NCBI GenBank assembly: GCA_031423155.1
Contig: JANPEZ010000011.1
Location: 17,133-81,132 of the forward strand
Length of the DNA stretch: 64,000 nt
Origin: JANPEZ01 sp031423155
GTDB lineage: Bacteria > Actinomycetota > UBA4738 > HRBIN12
Direction of reading: 5' to 3'
Made by a program: the position numbers and the translations under genes. Shown in pieces: positions 50,748 to 58,315 of this stretch. Below the pieces are notes generated by a model. It was not told the DNA's origin and did not search any database. It saw only the letters and a program-made list of their open reading frames with translations. Every line of letters starts with the position of its first letter. The first letter of the stretch is position 1.

Positions 50748-51210
50748 GCGAGGATCGTAGTCGACTCGCTCGAAGAGCCAGTCGCGTGCGAGCCAGTTCG
50801 AGACCGCCTGCCAGAGCGGCGCGTCCAGTTCTGGATGCGATGCCCGAACCCAGGACAGGATGCGAGCATCGTGGTCACCGCTCTTAGAAGGGTAGATGTA
50901 CAAACACCCGATCACGTCCTCGGTCGCCAGGCGAGTACGCAGTAGGTGAACCCTCGGCGCGCCTCAAGTCGGCTGCGTGGCCCTCTAGGTCAGCAAGGTT
51001 CTCGTCGAGGGTCATCGGCAGCGGCCATGGATCCTCGCCATCATCGAATCCCGGCGTCGCGTGGATGTGCTCGATGCTCGACATCCACGCGGCGTGATCG
51101 GGCTCGTTGTGCTTCGGACCCAGCGGCTCCAGGCGCATACGAGGCAAACTCCAGAGCACGTGCCGCTTGAGCCTTGCGAAGCGCGCGTCTCCTCCTTCCT
51201 TTGTCCACAT
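50748..51210 (-). pseudogene. GNAT acetyltransferase gene broken by frameshifts
   Basis: The 5' part reads from ATG 51210 (RMRLEPLGPKHNEPDHAAWM, then FDDGEDPWPLPMTLDENLADL) to ADLRRAEG, near 50945. The continuation DVIGCLYIYPSK, ILSWVRASHPELDAPLWQAV and NWLARDWLFERVDYDPR is in another frame (about 50915 to 50748). A net two-base deficit between 50920 and 50950 explains the switch, for example one missing base in GGTTCACC and one in CGCCTGGCG. The family normally ends near DYDPR, but here no stop follows until 50436, inside the VOC gene. Either a decayed gene or sequencing errors; the missing stop favours decay. Confidence 0.7.
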
Positions 51211-51327
51211 AAGCGGCTGTGGGTTGAGGTATCGATCGGCTGATCGGTCTGTTGTCCCATGCTGGACCCGCGCGTGGAACGAATCAAGGGCGGGCTGAGG
51301 AGCGACTAGCGGCTGTCGGCTAGAGTC

Positions 51328-51930
51328 CTAGGAGTAGAACTCGACGATCAGGCGCTCTTCGACCGGGGCCGGCAGCGGGATCTCGCTGCGCTCGGGAAGA
51401 CGTGAGAGCGTTCCCTGGAGCTGATCCTTGTTGCGGTAGAGGTAGGAGGGAGGATCCGGCGTGATCTGGATGGCTTCCTGCACGAGGACGAAGTTGCGGG
51501 CCTTGGCGCTGATCTCGATGGTCTGACCGGGCTTGACCCGGGCGCTGGGGACATTGAGCCGCTTGCCGTCGAGCAGGATGTGACCGTGGGAGACGAGCTG
51601 ACGGGCCTGGCGGTTAGACAATGCGAAGCCCAGCCTCAGCACGACGGCGTCCAGGCGCGTCTCGAGCTGGCGGATCATCTCCTCGCCGGTGACGCCCTTG
51701 GAGCGGGTGGCCTTCTCGTAGTAGCCGCGCATCTGCTTCTCGGAGACCCCGTAGATGTGGCGGAGCTTCTGCTTCTCGAGCAGGCGGGTCTGGTACTCGG
51801 AGATGCGCTTGCGGCCACGGCCGTGCTGGCCGGGGGGATAGGGGCGCTTGGTTGCCGGGCAGTTGGGCCGCCCGCAAAGGGGCTGGCCGACGCGGCGGCA
51901 GGTCTTGTGGCGAGGTCCGAGTTTGTCCAT
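51328..51930 (-). CDS. rpsD: 30S ribosomal protein S4
   Basis: A 200-residue primary 16S rRNA-binding protein. The N-terminal zinc site is present in CRRVGQPLCGRPNCPATKR. The body has PYPPGQHGRGRKRISEYQTRLLEKQKLRHIYG (as separate conserved blocks) and the S4 RNA-binding domain LDAVVLRLGFALSNRQARQLVSHGHILLDG. The C-terminus is EERLIVEFYS. The ATG at 51930 is chosen because the family begins with the basic MDKLGPRHK; upstream open sequence is not conserved. A TAACCT element on the minus strand, 10 nt from the ATG, is a likely -10. It stands alone, outside any ribosomal operon. Confidence 0.97.
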   Translation of the reverse strand: MDKLGPRHKTCRRVGQPLCGRPNCPATKRPYPPGQHGRGRKRISEYQTRLLEKQKLRHIYGVSEKQMRGYYEKATRSKGVTGEEMIRQLETRLDAVVLRLGFALSNRQARQLVSHGHILLDGKRLNVPSARVKPGQTIEISAKARNFVLVQEAIQITPDPPSYLYRNKDQLQGTLSRLPERSEIPLPAPVEERLIVEFYS

Positions 51931-51987
51931 GCGGAGGGCAAGGTTACCAAAGGCCCGTATGCCGTGACCTGCGGCGTTGCAGGCCGC

Positions 51988-51993
51988 TAGCAT
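51988..51993 (+). promoter_or_regulatory. -10 element, leaderless promoter of the ADP-ribosylglycohydrolase
   Basis: TAGCAT ends 8 nt before the ATG at 52002. No ribosome-binding site is present. Confidence 0.45.
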
Positions 51994-52001
51994 CCGACGT
52001 C

Positions 52002-52910
52002 ATGGACGTTCGCGATCGCGCGGTGGGAAGCGTATTGGGTCTTGCGCTCGGGGACGCGCTCGGGGCTCCGTTCGAGTTCAAGCGGAGCCCTTCGATCCCT
52101 TCGCCGCTTCCGGCGTTCGAGTTGAGCTGGATGGGGATGCCGCCGGGGACGTGGACGGACGACACCGCGATGGCGCGGAACCTGTGGCGCTCGTTGGTGG
52201 CTTGCGGCGGGCTCGATCTAGCCGACGTCCTGGCTCGTCACGTTTCATGGCTTGCTACGGGTCCTCCCGATGTCGGGAACCTCACGCGGCGCGTGCTGAC
52301 TTGGGCGCGTGAGGGTGTGGCCGAGCCTGCGCGCAGGTACGTCGAGGAGCGCGGGCCCGAGGTCAGCGCCGGCAACGGCAGCGTGATGTATTGCGCTCCG
52401 CTGGGGGTTGCGTTCGCGATGCGCGCCGAAGAGCTTCACGAACTCACGCCTGCGTTGTCGGCGATCACTCATTGGGATGAACGCTGCCGGACGGCTTGCC
52501 TTGCGGTAACGCTGGCGGTCGCCGCGCTGGTTCGAGGCGAAGAGCCGCGCGGCGCGGTCGTCGATTCCGTTCACGCGGTTCAGGGTCGTGAAGGCTCGGA
52601 AGAGCTGGAGTACCTCGTTGAAGAGGCGGGTCGGGCGCGGCCTATCGATGGGCCCGACATGGGGTTCACCCTGTTCACCGCGGGGATCGCACTTCAGACC
52701 GTCGCCTCGGCTCCTTCTTTCGAGGATGGGTTGCTCCATGTCGTTGGGCTTGGGGGGGATACGGACACCAACGCGGCCGTTGCGGGCGCCTTGCTGGGAG
52801 CGCTCCATGGCCGTCGCGCTCTTCCGTCTTCTTGGCTCTTGAAGTTGAAAGACTTGAAAGACATGGAAGGCGAAGCTTCGGCTTTGGCGGATCTCGCGGA
52901 GGGCTTGTGA
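52002..52910 (+). CDS. ADP-ribosylglycohydrolase family protein
   Basis: A 302-residue enzyme of the ARH/DraG type. The metal-binding aspartates are in GTWTDDTAMARNLW and in the C-terminal GLGGDTDTNAAVAGALLGA; the N-terminal motif GSVLGLALGDALGAPFEF is also typical. It should remove ADP-ribose from proteins, small molecules or nucleic acids. No cognate ADP-ribosyltransferase is seen in the window. Its stop overlaps the GTG of the next gene by GTGA, suggesting co-transcription. Confidence 0.92.
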   Translation: MDVRDRAVGSVLGLALGDALGAPFEFKRSPSIPSPLPAFELSWMGMPPGTWTDDTAMARNLWRSLVACGGLDLADVLARHVSWLATGPPDVGNLTRRVLTWAREGVAEPARRYVEERGPEVSAGNGSVMYCAPLGVAFAMRAEELHELTPALSAITHWDERCRTACLAVTLAVAALVRGEEPRGAVVDSVHAVQGREGSEELEYLVEEAGRARPIDGPDMGFTLFTAGIALQTVASAPSFEDGLLHVVGLGGDTDTNAAVAGALLGALHGRRALPSSWLLKLKDLKDMEGEASALADLAEGL

Positions 52911-53881
52911 CTGGATCTCGTGATACGTCCGGTGGGAAGACCGGCCTCTCGCGGCGCCGATTCCTCTTGGCGGGAGGCGTGGTTGCTGCGGGCGCGGGGT
53001 TCGTCGCGCTGAAGGTGCTTCCTGTTCGCACTTTGTTCCAGAGGCGAACGGGGGATTGCGGTCCCGAGGGGCCGATCCCGCCTGCATCCGATGCGAGGGT
53101 CATCAACGGTTCCTTCTCCTCCTCCTTCGTGGAGTCGGAGGTCGGATTCGCGATGGTTCTTCCTCCAGGGGTCGGGGAGGGCGAGCCGATCCATGTGGTG
53201 TTCGCGCTCCCTGGGCGTTCGGGGACCGGGCAGCAGACGATCATCAACATGCGCATGCCGGACTTCGTCGCGCAAGAGATCTCCGAACGAGGGGTGACGC
53301 CGTTCGCGATCGCTTCGGTTGACGGGGGCCAGTCGTATTGGCACCCGCGCGCGAGCGGCGAGGACAGGCTCTCGATGCTGCTCGAGGAGTTCATACCGAT
53401 GATGGCCGATCGCGGACTCGGCGCCCCCGGAACGCGGCGCGCGTTGATGGGATGGTCGATGGGCGGCTACGGCGCGCTGCTCGCCGCCGAGACCCAACCG
53501 GAGATGTTCGCCGCCGTGGCCGTCTCGAGCCCGGCGATATGGCAGAGCTACGACGAGGTCTTGAGGGTCGGCGGCGACGCGTTCGATTCGGCCGCCGACT
53601 ACGCGGCCCACGACGTCTACGCGGGAGCCGGAGCGCTGGCCTCCACGGCGGTTCGCATCGATGTCGGAACCAACGATCCCTTCCTGCCGAATGACCTCGC
53701 TTTCGCTCGCGCACTGACTGAACCCCCCGCGGGTGAGACCTTCACCGGATGTCATAGTGGGGATTCCTGGCGCAACGTGGTCCCGGCACAGGTGGACTTC
53801 CTCGGGGCTGCTCTCGAGGGAAGGCCGCTGGCGAGTCAGCCGCTGATCGGTCCGAACCCCTCACCGATGCCGGGCGGCTGA
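52907..53881 (+). CDS. Tat-exported alpha/beta-hydrolase, esterase D/antigen 85-like
   Basis: A 324-residue secreted protein. The twin-arginine signal is LSRRRFLLAGGVVAAGAGFVAL (split: SRRRF then hydrophobic core), predicting export of a folded enzyme. The catalytic serine lies in GWSMGGYGALLAAE; an aspartate and histidine follow in RIDVGTNDPFL and FTGCHSGDSW. The fold matches the putative-esterase family that includes antigen 85 and S-formylglutathione hydrolase. GTG start coupled to the upstream hydrolase gene. Substrate may be a cell-envelope ester. Confidence 0.87.
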   Translation: MTGSRDTSGGKTGLSRRRFLLAGGVVAAGAGFVALKVLPVRTLFQRRTGDCGPEGPIPPASDARVINGSFSSSFVESEVGFAMVLPPGVGEGEPIHVVFALPGRSGTGQQTIINMRMPDFVAQEISERGVTPFAIASVDGGQSYWHPRASGEDRLSMLLEEFIPMMADRGLGAPGTRRALMGWSMGGYGALLAAETQPEMFAAVAVSSPAIWQSYDEVLRVGGDAFDSAADYAAHDVYAGAGALASTAVRIDVGTNDPFLPNDLAFARALTEPPAGETFTGCHSGDSWRNVVPAQVDFLGAALEGRPLASQPLIGPNPSPMPGG

Positions 53882-53882
53882 C

Positions 53883-54725
53883 CTATCCGCGGATCGCCGT
53901 CAGAACCGCGACTCCCGCCACTATCGCCGCTACTCCTGCGATCTGGAACCTGGCCAGCTTCTCGCGGAAGAGTAGGTAGGCGGCTAGGGCTGAGATGGCC
54001 GCGAATTGCGACGCCAGGACGGCGGCTATGGCGATGGAGTGGCGGGCTCCGAAGGTGAAGGAGACGAAGCCGATCACCTCCAGGAAGCCGGAGGCGATAA
54101 CGAGTGGCGCCGCTTCGCGAGTGAGCTTCAGTCGCCGTCCGATGGCCAGCGGCAGAGCGATGGCTGCCACCCCGATCACGCGGGCGGGGAAGACCACCCA
54201 GACCACCGGGACCTGGTCACTGACGTGGCCCGCGGCGTAGAGGCCGAAGCCGAACAGCAATGCGGCGCCGCTTGCGAGCAGGGCTGCGCGGCCGGCGTGG
54301 ACGTTGACCGGTCCGTTGTCGGGGGCGAGCGCCGCTAGGAACACCCCGCCTGCGATGAAAGCCAGGACCGACATCGTCACGAGCGACAGCGGCTCTCCGG
54401 CCGCCGCCGCGATCACGGCCGTCACCGCGCCTTCGGTTGATGCGATCGCGGCAACGATGCCGACCTTGCCGACCTTCAGACCGGCGTAGACCATCAGCAG
54501 CCCGACGACGTTGACCACTCCGGAGGCCCAGAGCCAGGCCCAAGTGGCTCCGCTGACGCTAGGTACGCCCGACGCCAGGGAGATGGGCGCCAGCACCACG
54601 AACCCCGTGATCATCACCCAGGCCAGGACGGCGGTAGCGCCGATCATGCGGCTAGAGCGAGATGAGCAGAGGGTCGCCGCCGCCCAGCAGCAGGCGGCCC
54701 CGAGTCCTCCAAGGATCGCGATCAC
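53883..54725 (-). CDS. EamA-family (DMT superfamily) transporter
   Basis: A 280-residue membrane protein with ten predicted helices in two EamA repeats of about 140 residues. Typical segments are GVVNVVGLLMVYAGLKVGKVGIVAAIAST in the first repeat and FTFGARHSIAIAAVLASQFAAISALAAYLLFREKL in the second (shown in parts), the latter being the diagnostic helix 9-10 region. A small-metabolite exporter is likely, substrate unknown. One base separates its stop from the convergent esterase gene. Confidence 0.9.
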   Translation of the reverse strand: MIAILGGLGAACCWAAATLCSSRSSRMIGATAVLAWVMITGFVVLAPISLASGVPSVSGATWAWLWASGVVNVVGLLMVYAGLKVGKVGIVAAIASTEGAVTAVIAAAAGEPLSLVTMSVLAFIAGGVFLAALAPDNGPVNVHAGRAALLASGAALLFGFGLYAAGHVSDQVPVVWVVFPARVIGVAAIALPLAIGRRLKLTREAAPLVIASGFLEVIGFVSFTFGARHSIAIAAVLASQFAAISALAAYLLFREKLARFQIAGVAAIVAGVAVLTAIRG

Positions 54726-54752
54726 GCGCGGAGACTAGCGGCCGGAGAGTGG

Positions 54753-54783
54753 GCTTCGTGCTATGTGCTACGGTTGTGCTACA
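54753..54783 (+). promoter_or_regulatory. promoter/operator region of the toxin-antitoxin module
   Basis: Three TGCTA repeats occur between 54759 and 54782 (in GTGCTATGTGCTACGGTT and TGTGCTACA). A TACGGT -10 (54769-54774) sits 8 nt before the antitoxin ATG. Repeats overlapping the promoter fit autoregulation by the antitoxin complex, which is inferred. Confidence 0.4.
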
Positions 54784-55097
54784 TGGCCGCTCCCGATCCC
54801 CGCCCACCTCACGACGGCCGGCCCGCCAGGGTTGGTGTCAGAGACCTCCGTCAGAATCTGTCCGTGTTCCTGAAGAGGGTCAAAGACGGCGAGATATTGG
54901 AAGTGACCGAGCACGGCGAACCGGTCGCGCTCCTGATGCCGCTCGCCGCCGACGTGACCAGCATGGACCTCCTCCTCGCTACAGGCCAAGCCAGGCCAGC
55001 CACCGGATCGCTCGACGATCTCGAGTTGCCGCCGCCCGGTCCGATCACGGACTGGGGGACCAAGGCCCTAGAGGAGCAGAGGGCCGAGCGCATTTGA
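54783..55097 (+). CDS. antitoxin, Phd/YefM (type II) family
   Basis: A 104-residue antitoxin. After a proline-rich N-terminal arm (AAPDPRPPHDGRPAR) comes the Phd/YefM fold VGVRDLRQNLSVFLKRVKDGEILEVTEHGEPVALLMPL. The C-terminal tail is acidic and Pro-rich and should wrap the toxin. The ATG at 54783 is preferred over an earlier in-frame codon because the predicted transcript starts there. It overlaps the toxin start by 4 nt. Confidence 0.88.
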   Translation: MAAPDPRPPHDGRPARVGVRDLRQNLSVFLKRVKDGEILEVTEHGEPVALLMPLAADVTSMDLLLATGQARPATGSLDDLELPPPGPITDWGTKALEEQRAERI

Positions 55098-55498
55098 AGC
55101 AGCCTTACCTTTATGTCGACTCATCGGCTCTGGTGAAGCTAGTCATCCGGGAGCCCGGATCCGTCGAGCTACGGGATCTGGTTCAGGGTCGTGAACTCGT
55201 CGCCAGCGAGATCGCACTCGTTGAATTCCCCAGGGCGATCCGTCGAACTCCCGCCACTGCCATCCGCGACCGCTTGCTCGTTACGACCCTGAGCGGTCTG
55301 GCCGTGATCGTGATGAGTGAGGCCGTTCTGGAACTGGCGGCCTCTCTCAAGCCTCCCCAGCTTCGGACTCTGGATGCGATCCACCTCGCCAGCGCCTTGC
55401 GCATCCGGCGCGACCTCGAGGCTTTCGTCACCTACGACCGGCAGCTCGGTCAGGCCGCGCGCGACCAGGGCCTGCCGGTCGCGTCCCCGGGCCTGTAA
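55094..55498 (+). CDS. VapC-like PIN-domain toxin
   Basis: A 134-residue PIN-domain ribonuclease. The catalytic acidic residues are recognisable: Asp in YVDSSALVKLV, Glu in ASEIALVEFPRA, Asp in RTLDAIHLASAL, and Asp in FVTYDRQLGQAA. Family toxins cleave tRNA or rRNA. It begins at a TTG overlapping the antitoxin stop (TTGA), the standard coupling for such modules. All four acidic residues are intact, so the toxin should be active. Confidence 0.9.
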   Translation: MKQPYLYVDSSALVKLVIREPGSVELRDLVQGRELVASEIALVEFPRAIRRTPATAIRDRLLVTTLSGLAVIVMSEAVLELAASLKPPQLRTLDAIHLASALRIRRDLEAFVTYDRQLGQAARDQGLPVASPGL

Positions 55499-55557
55499 CG
55501 CTAGGCTCGCTTCCAGGCACAAGGTCCGAAAGCCCTTTCAAGGAAGGACCCGCCCAT

Positions 55558-56763
55558 ATGGACGAGAAGATCAAGGTTTACGGCGCCGCCTGGTGCCCCG
55601 ACTGCCGGCGCGCGAAGCGGTTCCTGGGCGATCAGCGCGTCCCGTTCGAGTGGCACGACATAGACGGGGACCCCGAGGGTCAGGCCATAGTCCAGGGCCG
55701 CAACAACGGCAACAACGTGATCCCGACGATCATCTTCCCGGACGACTCGCATCTGTCCGAGCCCTCGAACGAGGAGCTGGCGAACAAGATCGGCTTGGAA
55801 CGAACCGCGGCGATGCACGTCTACGACCTGATCATCGTCGGCGGCGGTCCCGCCGGTCTCACGACCTCCATCTACGCTGCCCGCGAGAATCTCAAGACCC
55901 TGATCATCGACTCGAAGGGGCTCGGCGGCCAGGCCGGCGTCACCGAGCGCCTGGACAACTACCCCGGTTTCCCCGACGGCATCGGGGGCGCCGAGCTGGC
56001 CGACCGCATCGTCCGTCAGGCCGAGCGCTACGGGGTCGAGATGCTCCAGGCTCTCTCGGTCCAGACCATCAAGTCCGAAGGCGACGGGATAGACGTGGAG
56101 ACCTCCAACGGTGACCACTACCATTCGCGCGCGGTGCTGATCGCCACGGGTTCGTCCTACCGCCGCACCGGTGTCGAAGGCGAGGAGGACCTGATCGGCG
56201 CCGGCATCCACTTCTGCGCGACCTGCGACGGGCCGTTCTACAAGGGTTCGCAAGAGCTGATGATCCTCGGTGGCGGCAACAGCGGCCTGGAAGAAGGGCT
56301 GTTCCTGACCCAGTTCACGGACATGGTCACGGTGGTCGAGCGGGGCGCCACCTTGAAGGCGAACAAGCTGCTGGTCGACAAGGTGCTCAACCACTTGAAG
56401 ATGCAGGTCCTGACAGAGCACTCCGTGAAGGAGTTCCGCAAGAAGGACGACGGTAGCGGCAAGCTCGGCGCTGTGATCTTGGAAGACCTGAAGACCGGCG
56501 AGACGACAGAGCATCACCCCGCGGGCGCTTTCGTCTTCATCGGGCTGGATCCGAACACCGGGTTTCTGAGCGGAACCGTCGAGCTGGATGCGCGCGGGTT
56601 CGTCGCGACCGATGCCAGTTTCATGACGAGCGTTCCGGGCGTGTTCGCCGCCGGTGATGTCCGCGGAGGCTCGACCAAGCAGCTGGCCTCCGCTGTCGGC
56701 GAGGGAGCCGGAACGGCGATCGCGATCCGTGGTTACCTCGACAAGCTGGAGTCCGGCAAGTGA
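55558..56763 (+). CDS. trxB: thioredoxin reductase with N-terminal glutaredoxin-like domain
   Basis: A 401-residue fusion. Residues 1-80 form a glutaredoxin/NrdH-like domain with the active site AAWCPDC (Cys13/Cys16). Residues 86-401 are a complete TrxR: FAD motif VGGGPAGLTTSIYAARE, redox pair CATC (Cys220/Cys223), NADPH motif GGGNSGLEEG, and the C-terminal FAD motif GVFAAGDVRGGSTKQ. The fused domain is expected to take electrons directly from the reductase centre and pass them to proteins or low-molecular thiols. An AAGGAAGG-type site precedes the ATG. The stop overlaps the next small gene. Confidence 0.93.
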   Translation: MDEKIKVYGAAWCPDCRRAKRFLGDQRVPFEWHDIDGDPEGQAIVQGRNNGNNVIPTIIFPDDSHLSEPSNEELANKIGLERTAAMHVYDLIIVGGGPAGLTTSIYAARENLKTLIIDSKGLGGQAGVTERLDNYPGFPDGIGGAELADRIVRQAERYGVEMLQALSVQTIKSEGDGIDVETSNGDHYHSRAVLIATGSSYRRTGVEGEEDLIGAGIHFCATCDGPFYKGSQELMILGGGNSGLEEGLFLTQFTDMVTVVERGATLKANKLLVDKVLNHLKMQVLTEHSVKEFRKKDDGSGKLGAVILEDLKTGETTEHHPAGAFVFIGLDPNTGFLSGTVELDARGFVATDASFMTSVPGVFAAGDVRGGSTKQLASAVGEGAGTAIAIRGYLDKLESGK

Positions 56764-56963
56764 CGCCGGCCGAGATCTTCGAGCTGATCATCAAGGCCGA
56801 CGAGAAACTCAAGTACGCCACGGCTGGGAACGCCGATACCCGAAAGGCGCAAGCGCGTGAGTTACTCGAGCAGGCGCTCGCCGCCGCGCGTGAATCCGGC
56901 AACGATGCGTTGATCGCTCAGGCCGAGACTCGGATGGCCGATCTGGACGCGGGTTCTGGCTAG
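56760..56963 (+). CDS. small helical protein of unknown function
   Basis: A 67-residue protein that is almost entirely helical and charged (AEIFELIIKADEKLKYA, RELLEQALAAARESGND), resembling a single tetratricopeptide-like hairpin pair. The GTG start overlaps the reductase stop (GTGA), so it is translated with trxB. It is convergent with and overlaps the end of the NlpC/P60 gene by 4 nt. No family assigned. Confidence 0.65.
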   Translation: MTPAEIFELIIKADEKLKYATAGNADTRKAQARELLEQALAAARESGNDALIAQAETRMADLDAGSG

Positions 56964-58021
56964 CCCGGCCGGGCGGCGCCGGTGAAGTTGTCCCAGAACA
57001 CCGAGCGGATCTGAACCTCGCCTCCCGGACCTGGGTGGCTCGCATCGACCATCATGTTCCCGCCCAGGTACATCGAGACGTGGCTGATGGGGTTGTAGAA
57101 GAAGATGAGGTCCCCGGGCGCCAGCAGATCGCGCCCCACGTGCGGGAGCACGGCGTACTGCATGGCGGAGGAGTGCGGGAGCGAGACGCCGGCATGTGCC
57201 CAAGCCCACATGGTCAGGCCCGAGCAGTCAAATCCGACGCTCGGGTCTGCCGATCCCCAGACGTAGGTGGTGCCGACAACGGACTTGGCGTAGTAGATCG
57301 CGGTCTGAGCCGCCGAGGTGTTGGGCGGGGGCGGCGGGGGGATGTAACCGCCATCGCCTCCTCCACCTCCACCGCCACCGTTCTGGGCGTCCTCGGCCGC
57401 CTGCTCGGCAGCCTTCTCGGCGGCCAAAGCCGCCTGGTAGGCCTGGTCCTTGGACCGATACAAGGCCGCCTGCTCCGCTGCGGCTTTCTTGATCGCGTCG
57501 ACCTTGGACTGCATCGCTTCGCGCTGCTTCTGCTCCTCGGCTACAGCCTCTGCGAACCGGTCGGCCGCCCACCGGGCTTGCTGGGCGGCAACGTCGGCCC
57601 GGTTCGCCAGGTCGTTGTCGCTCGCCGCGATCTGGCCCATGAACTCGAGCCGGTCGGAGAAGTCGGTGAAGCTCGTCGCCCCCAGAAGTGCGTCCATCTG
57701 AGAGCCGGCTCCTATGTATGCGGCCCGGGCCCTAGCCGATAGCGCCGCCCGAGCCGCCTCGGCCTCGGCCTGGAAACGCTGAACCTGTGTTCGGGCTTCC
57801 GCGAGCTTGGCCTGCGAGGACCTGAGTGCCTCCGCTGCCTGGTTGTACCGCTCGACCAGTAGCGAGAGTTGCTGGTTGATCTGGTCGAGCTCGGCCTTCG
57901 CGGCCTCGACCTCTTGCTTCGTCGGCGCCGCCGAGGAGGAACCGAGGGAGCCGAGGAAGGCAGGAAGGGCAAGGGCGATCGCCACCGCGATACGCACGCC
58001 GCGTCTGCTCCTGCCGGGCAT
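56960..58021 (-). CDS. secreted NlpC/P60 peptidoglycan hydrolase with coiled coil
   Basis: A 353-residue cell-wall endopeptidase. The signal peptide (residues 1-31, core VAIALALPAFLGSL) is followed by a long coiled coil (about 36-220; EAAKAELDQINQQL, AEARTQVQRFQAE). A Gly-rich run and PPPPPPP linker come next, and the C-terminal NlpC/P60 domain has the catalytic Cys in FDCSGLTMWAW and His in ISHVSMYLG. This is the RipA/PcsB-type layout. The ATG at 58021 with its CAGGAGGG site is the start; more upstream sequence is part of a structured leader. Confidence 0.92.
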   Translation of the reverse strand: MPGRSRRGVRIAVAIALALPAFLGSLGSSSAAPTKQEVEAAKAELDQINQQLSLLVERYNQAAEALRSSQAKLAEARTQVQRFQAEAEAARAALSARARAAYIGAGSQMDALLGATSFTDFSDRLEFMGQIAASDNDLANRADVAAQQARWAADRFAEAVAEEQKQREAMQSKVDAIKKAAAEQAALYRSKDQAYQAALAAEKAAEQAAEDAQNGGGGGGGGDGGYIPPPPPPNTSAAQTAIYYAKSVVGTTYVWGSADPSVGFDCSGLTMWAWAHAGVSLPHSSAMQYAVLPHVGRDLLAPGDLIFFYNPISHVSMYLGGNMMVDASHPGPGGEVQIRSVFWDNFTGAARPG

Positions 58022-58044
58022 TTCCCTCCTGCTGTCGATGGATA

Positions 58045-58070
58045 GACAAAGGCTCCCACGGTGGGGAGCC
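58045..58070 (-). terminator. terminator-like hairpin in the NlpC/P60 leader
   Basis: On the minus strand GGCTCCC (58070-58064), a CACCGT loop and GGGAGCC (58057-58051) are followed by TTTGTC. It lies only 30 nt before the start codon. It could act as a transcription attenuator of the gene rather than as an end of an upstream transcript. Confidence 0.45.
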
Positions 58071-58139
58071 ACGGCTTCGAGGCTAGCCGGGGTCCTGTGG
58101 TTCGTCAAACCTCCGGGGTTCTTTCCCCGGAAACGCACC
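58071..58139 (-). promoter_or_regulatory. structured 5' leader of the NlpC/P60 gene, candidate riboswitch
   Basis: Between tRNA-Pro and the hydrolase gene the minus-strand RNA contains CCGGGG at 58130-58125 and two copies of its complement CCCCGG at 58118-58113 and 58092-58087, so two mutually exclusive pairings are possible upstream of the terminator-like hairpin. The stretch ending CCCCGGCTAGCCTCGAAGC loosely recalls the ACCCG-CAGCUAACCUCG part of c-di-AMP (ydaO) riboswitches, which control similar hydrolases in actinobacteria, but other ydaO landmarks are missing. Treat as an unassigned regulatory leader. Confidence 0.35.
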
Positions 58140-58161
58140 AGGCGGGCCCTAGAGCCCGCCT
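58140..58161 (-). terminator. hairpin downstream of tRNA-Pro
   Basis: Perfect 8-bp stem AGGCGGGC/GCCCGCCT with a 6-nt loop, 19 nt after the tRNA. It lacks a U-tract. It may mark the end of the tRNA transcript or be part of the downstream leader. Confidence 0.45.
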
Positions 58162-58180
58162 GTGCCTGGCGATCTTCTTG

Positions 58181-58254
58181 TCGGGACGGCGGGATTTGAA
58201 CCCGCGACCTCAGCGTCCCGAACGCTGCGCGCTACCAAGCTGCGCTACGTCCCG
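58181..58254 (-). tRNA. tRNA-Pro(CGG)
   Basis: A 74-nt cloverleaf. Acceptor arms CGGGACG and CGTCCCG pair, with discriminator A. Anticodon stem CAGCG/CGCTG encloses TTCGGGA, giving CGG, which reads CCG. D-arm GCGCAGCTTGGTAGCGC and T-loop GTTCAAATC are typical of tRNA-Pro. Confidence 0.95.
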
Positions 58255-58299
58255 AGGCACGCCAGTCTAGCGGCTGGCGTCCGGCTCCCCTCGGCTGGG

Positions 58300-58305
58300 T
58301 AGGCT
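58300..58305 (+). promoter_or_regulatory. -10 element of the glycosyltransferase gene
   Basis: TAGGCT ends 10 nt before the ATG at 58316, with no ribosome-binding site between, predicting a near-leaderless mRNA. Confidence 0.4.
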
Positions 58306-58315
58306 TCCGCTCATC

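Noticed and set aside
51852..52001. Earlier start for the ADP-ribosylglycohydrolase inside rpsD
   Set aside because: The extra sequence is Cys/Arg-rich and unrelated to the family; a -10 element sits 8 nt before the ATG at 52002.
58071..58139. Firm call of a c-di-AMP (ydaO) riboswitch
   Set aside because: Only one partial sequence resemblance is seen; the GGGGUGAAUC element and the usual spacing are absent.
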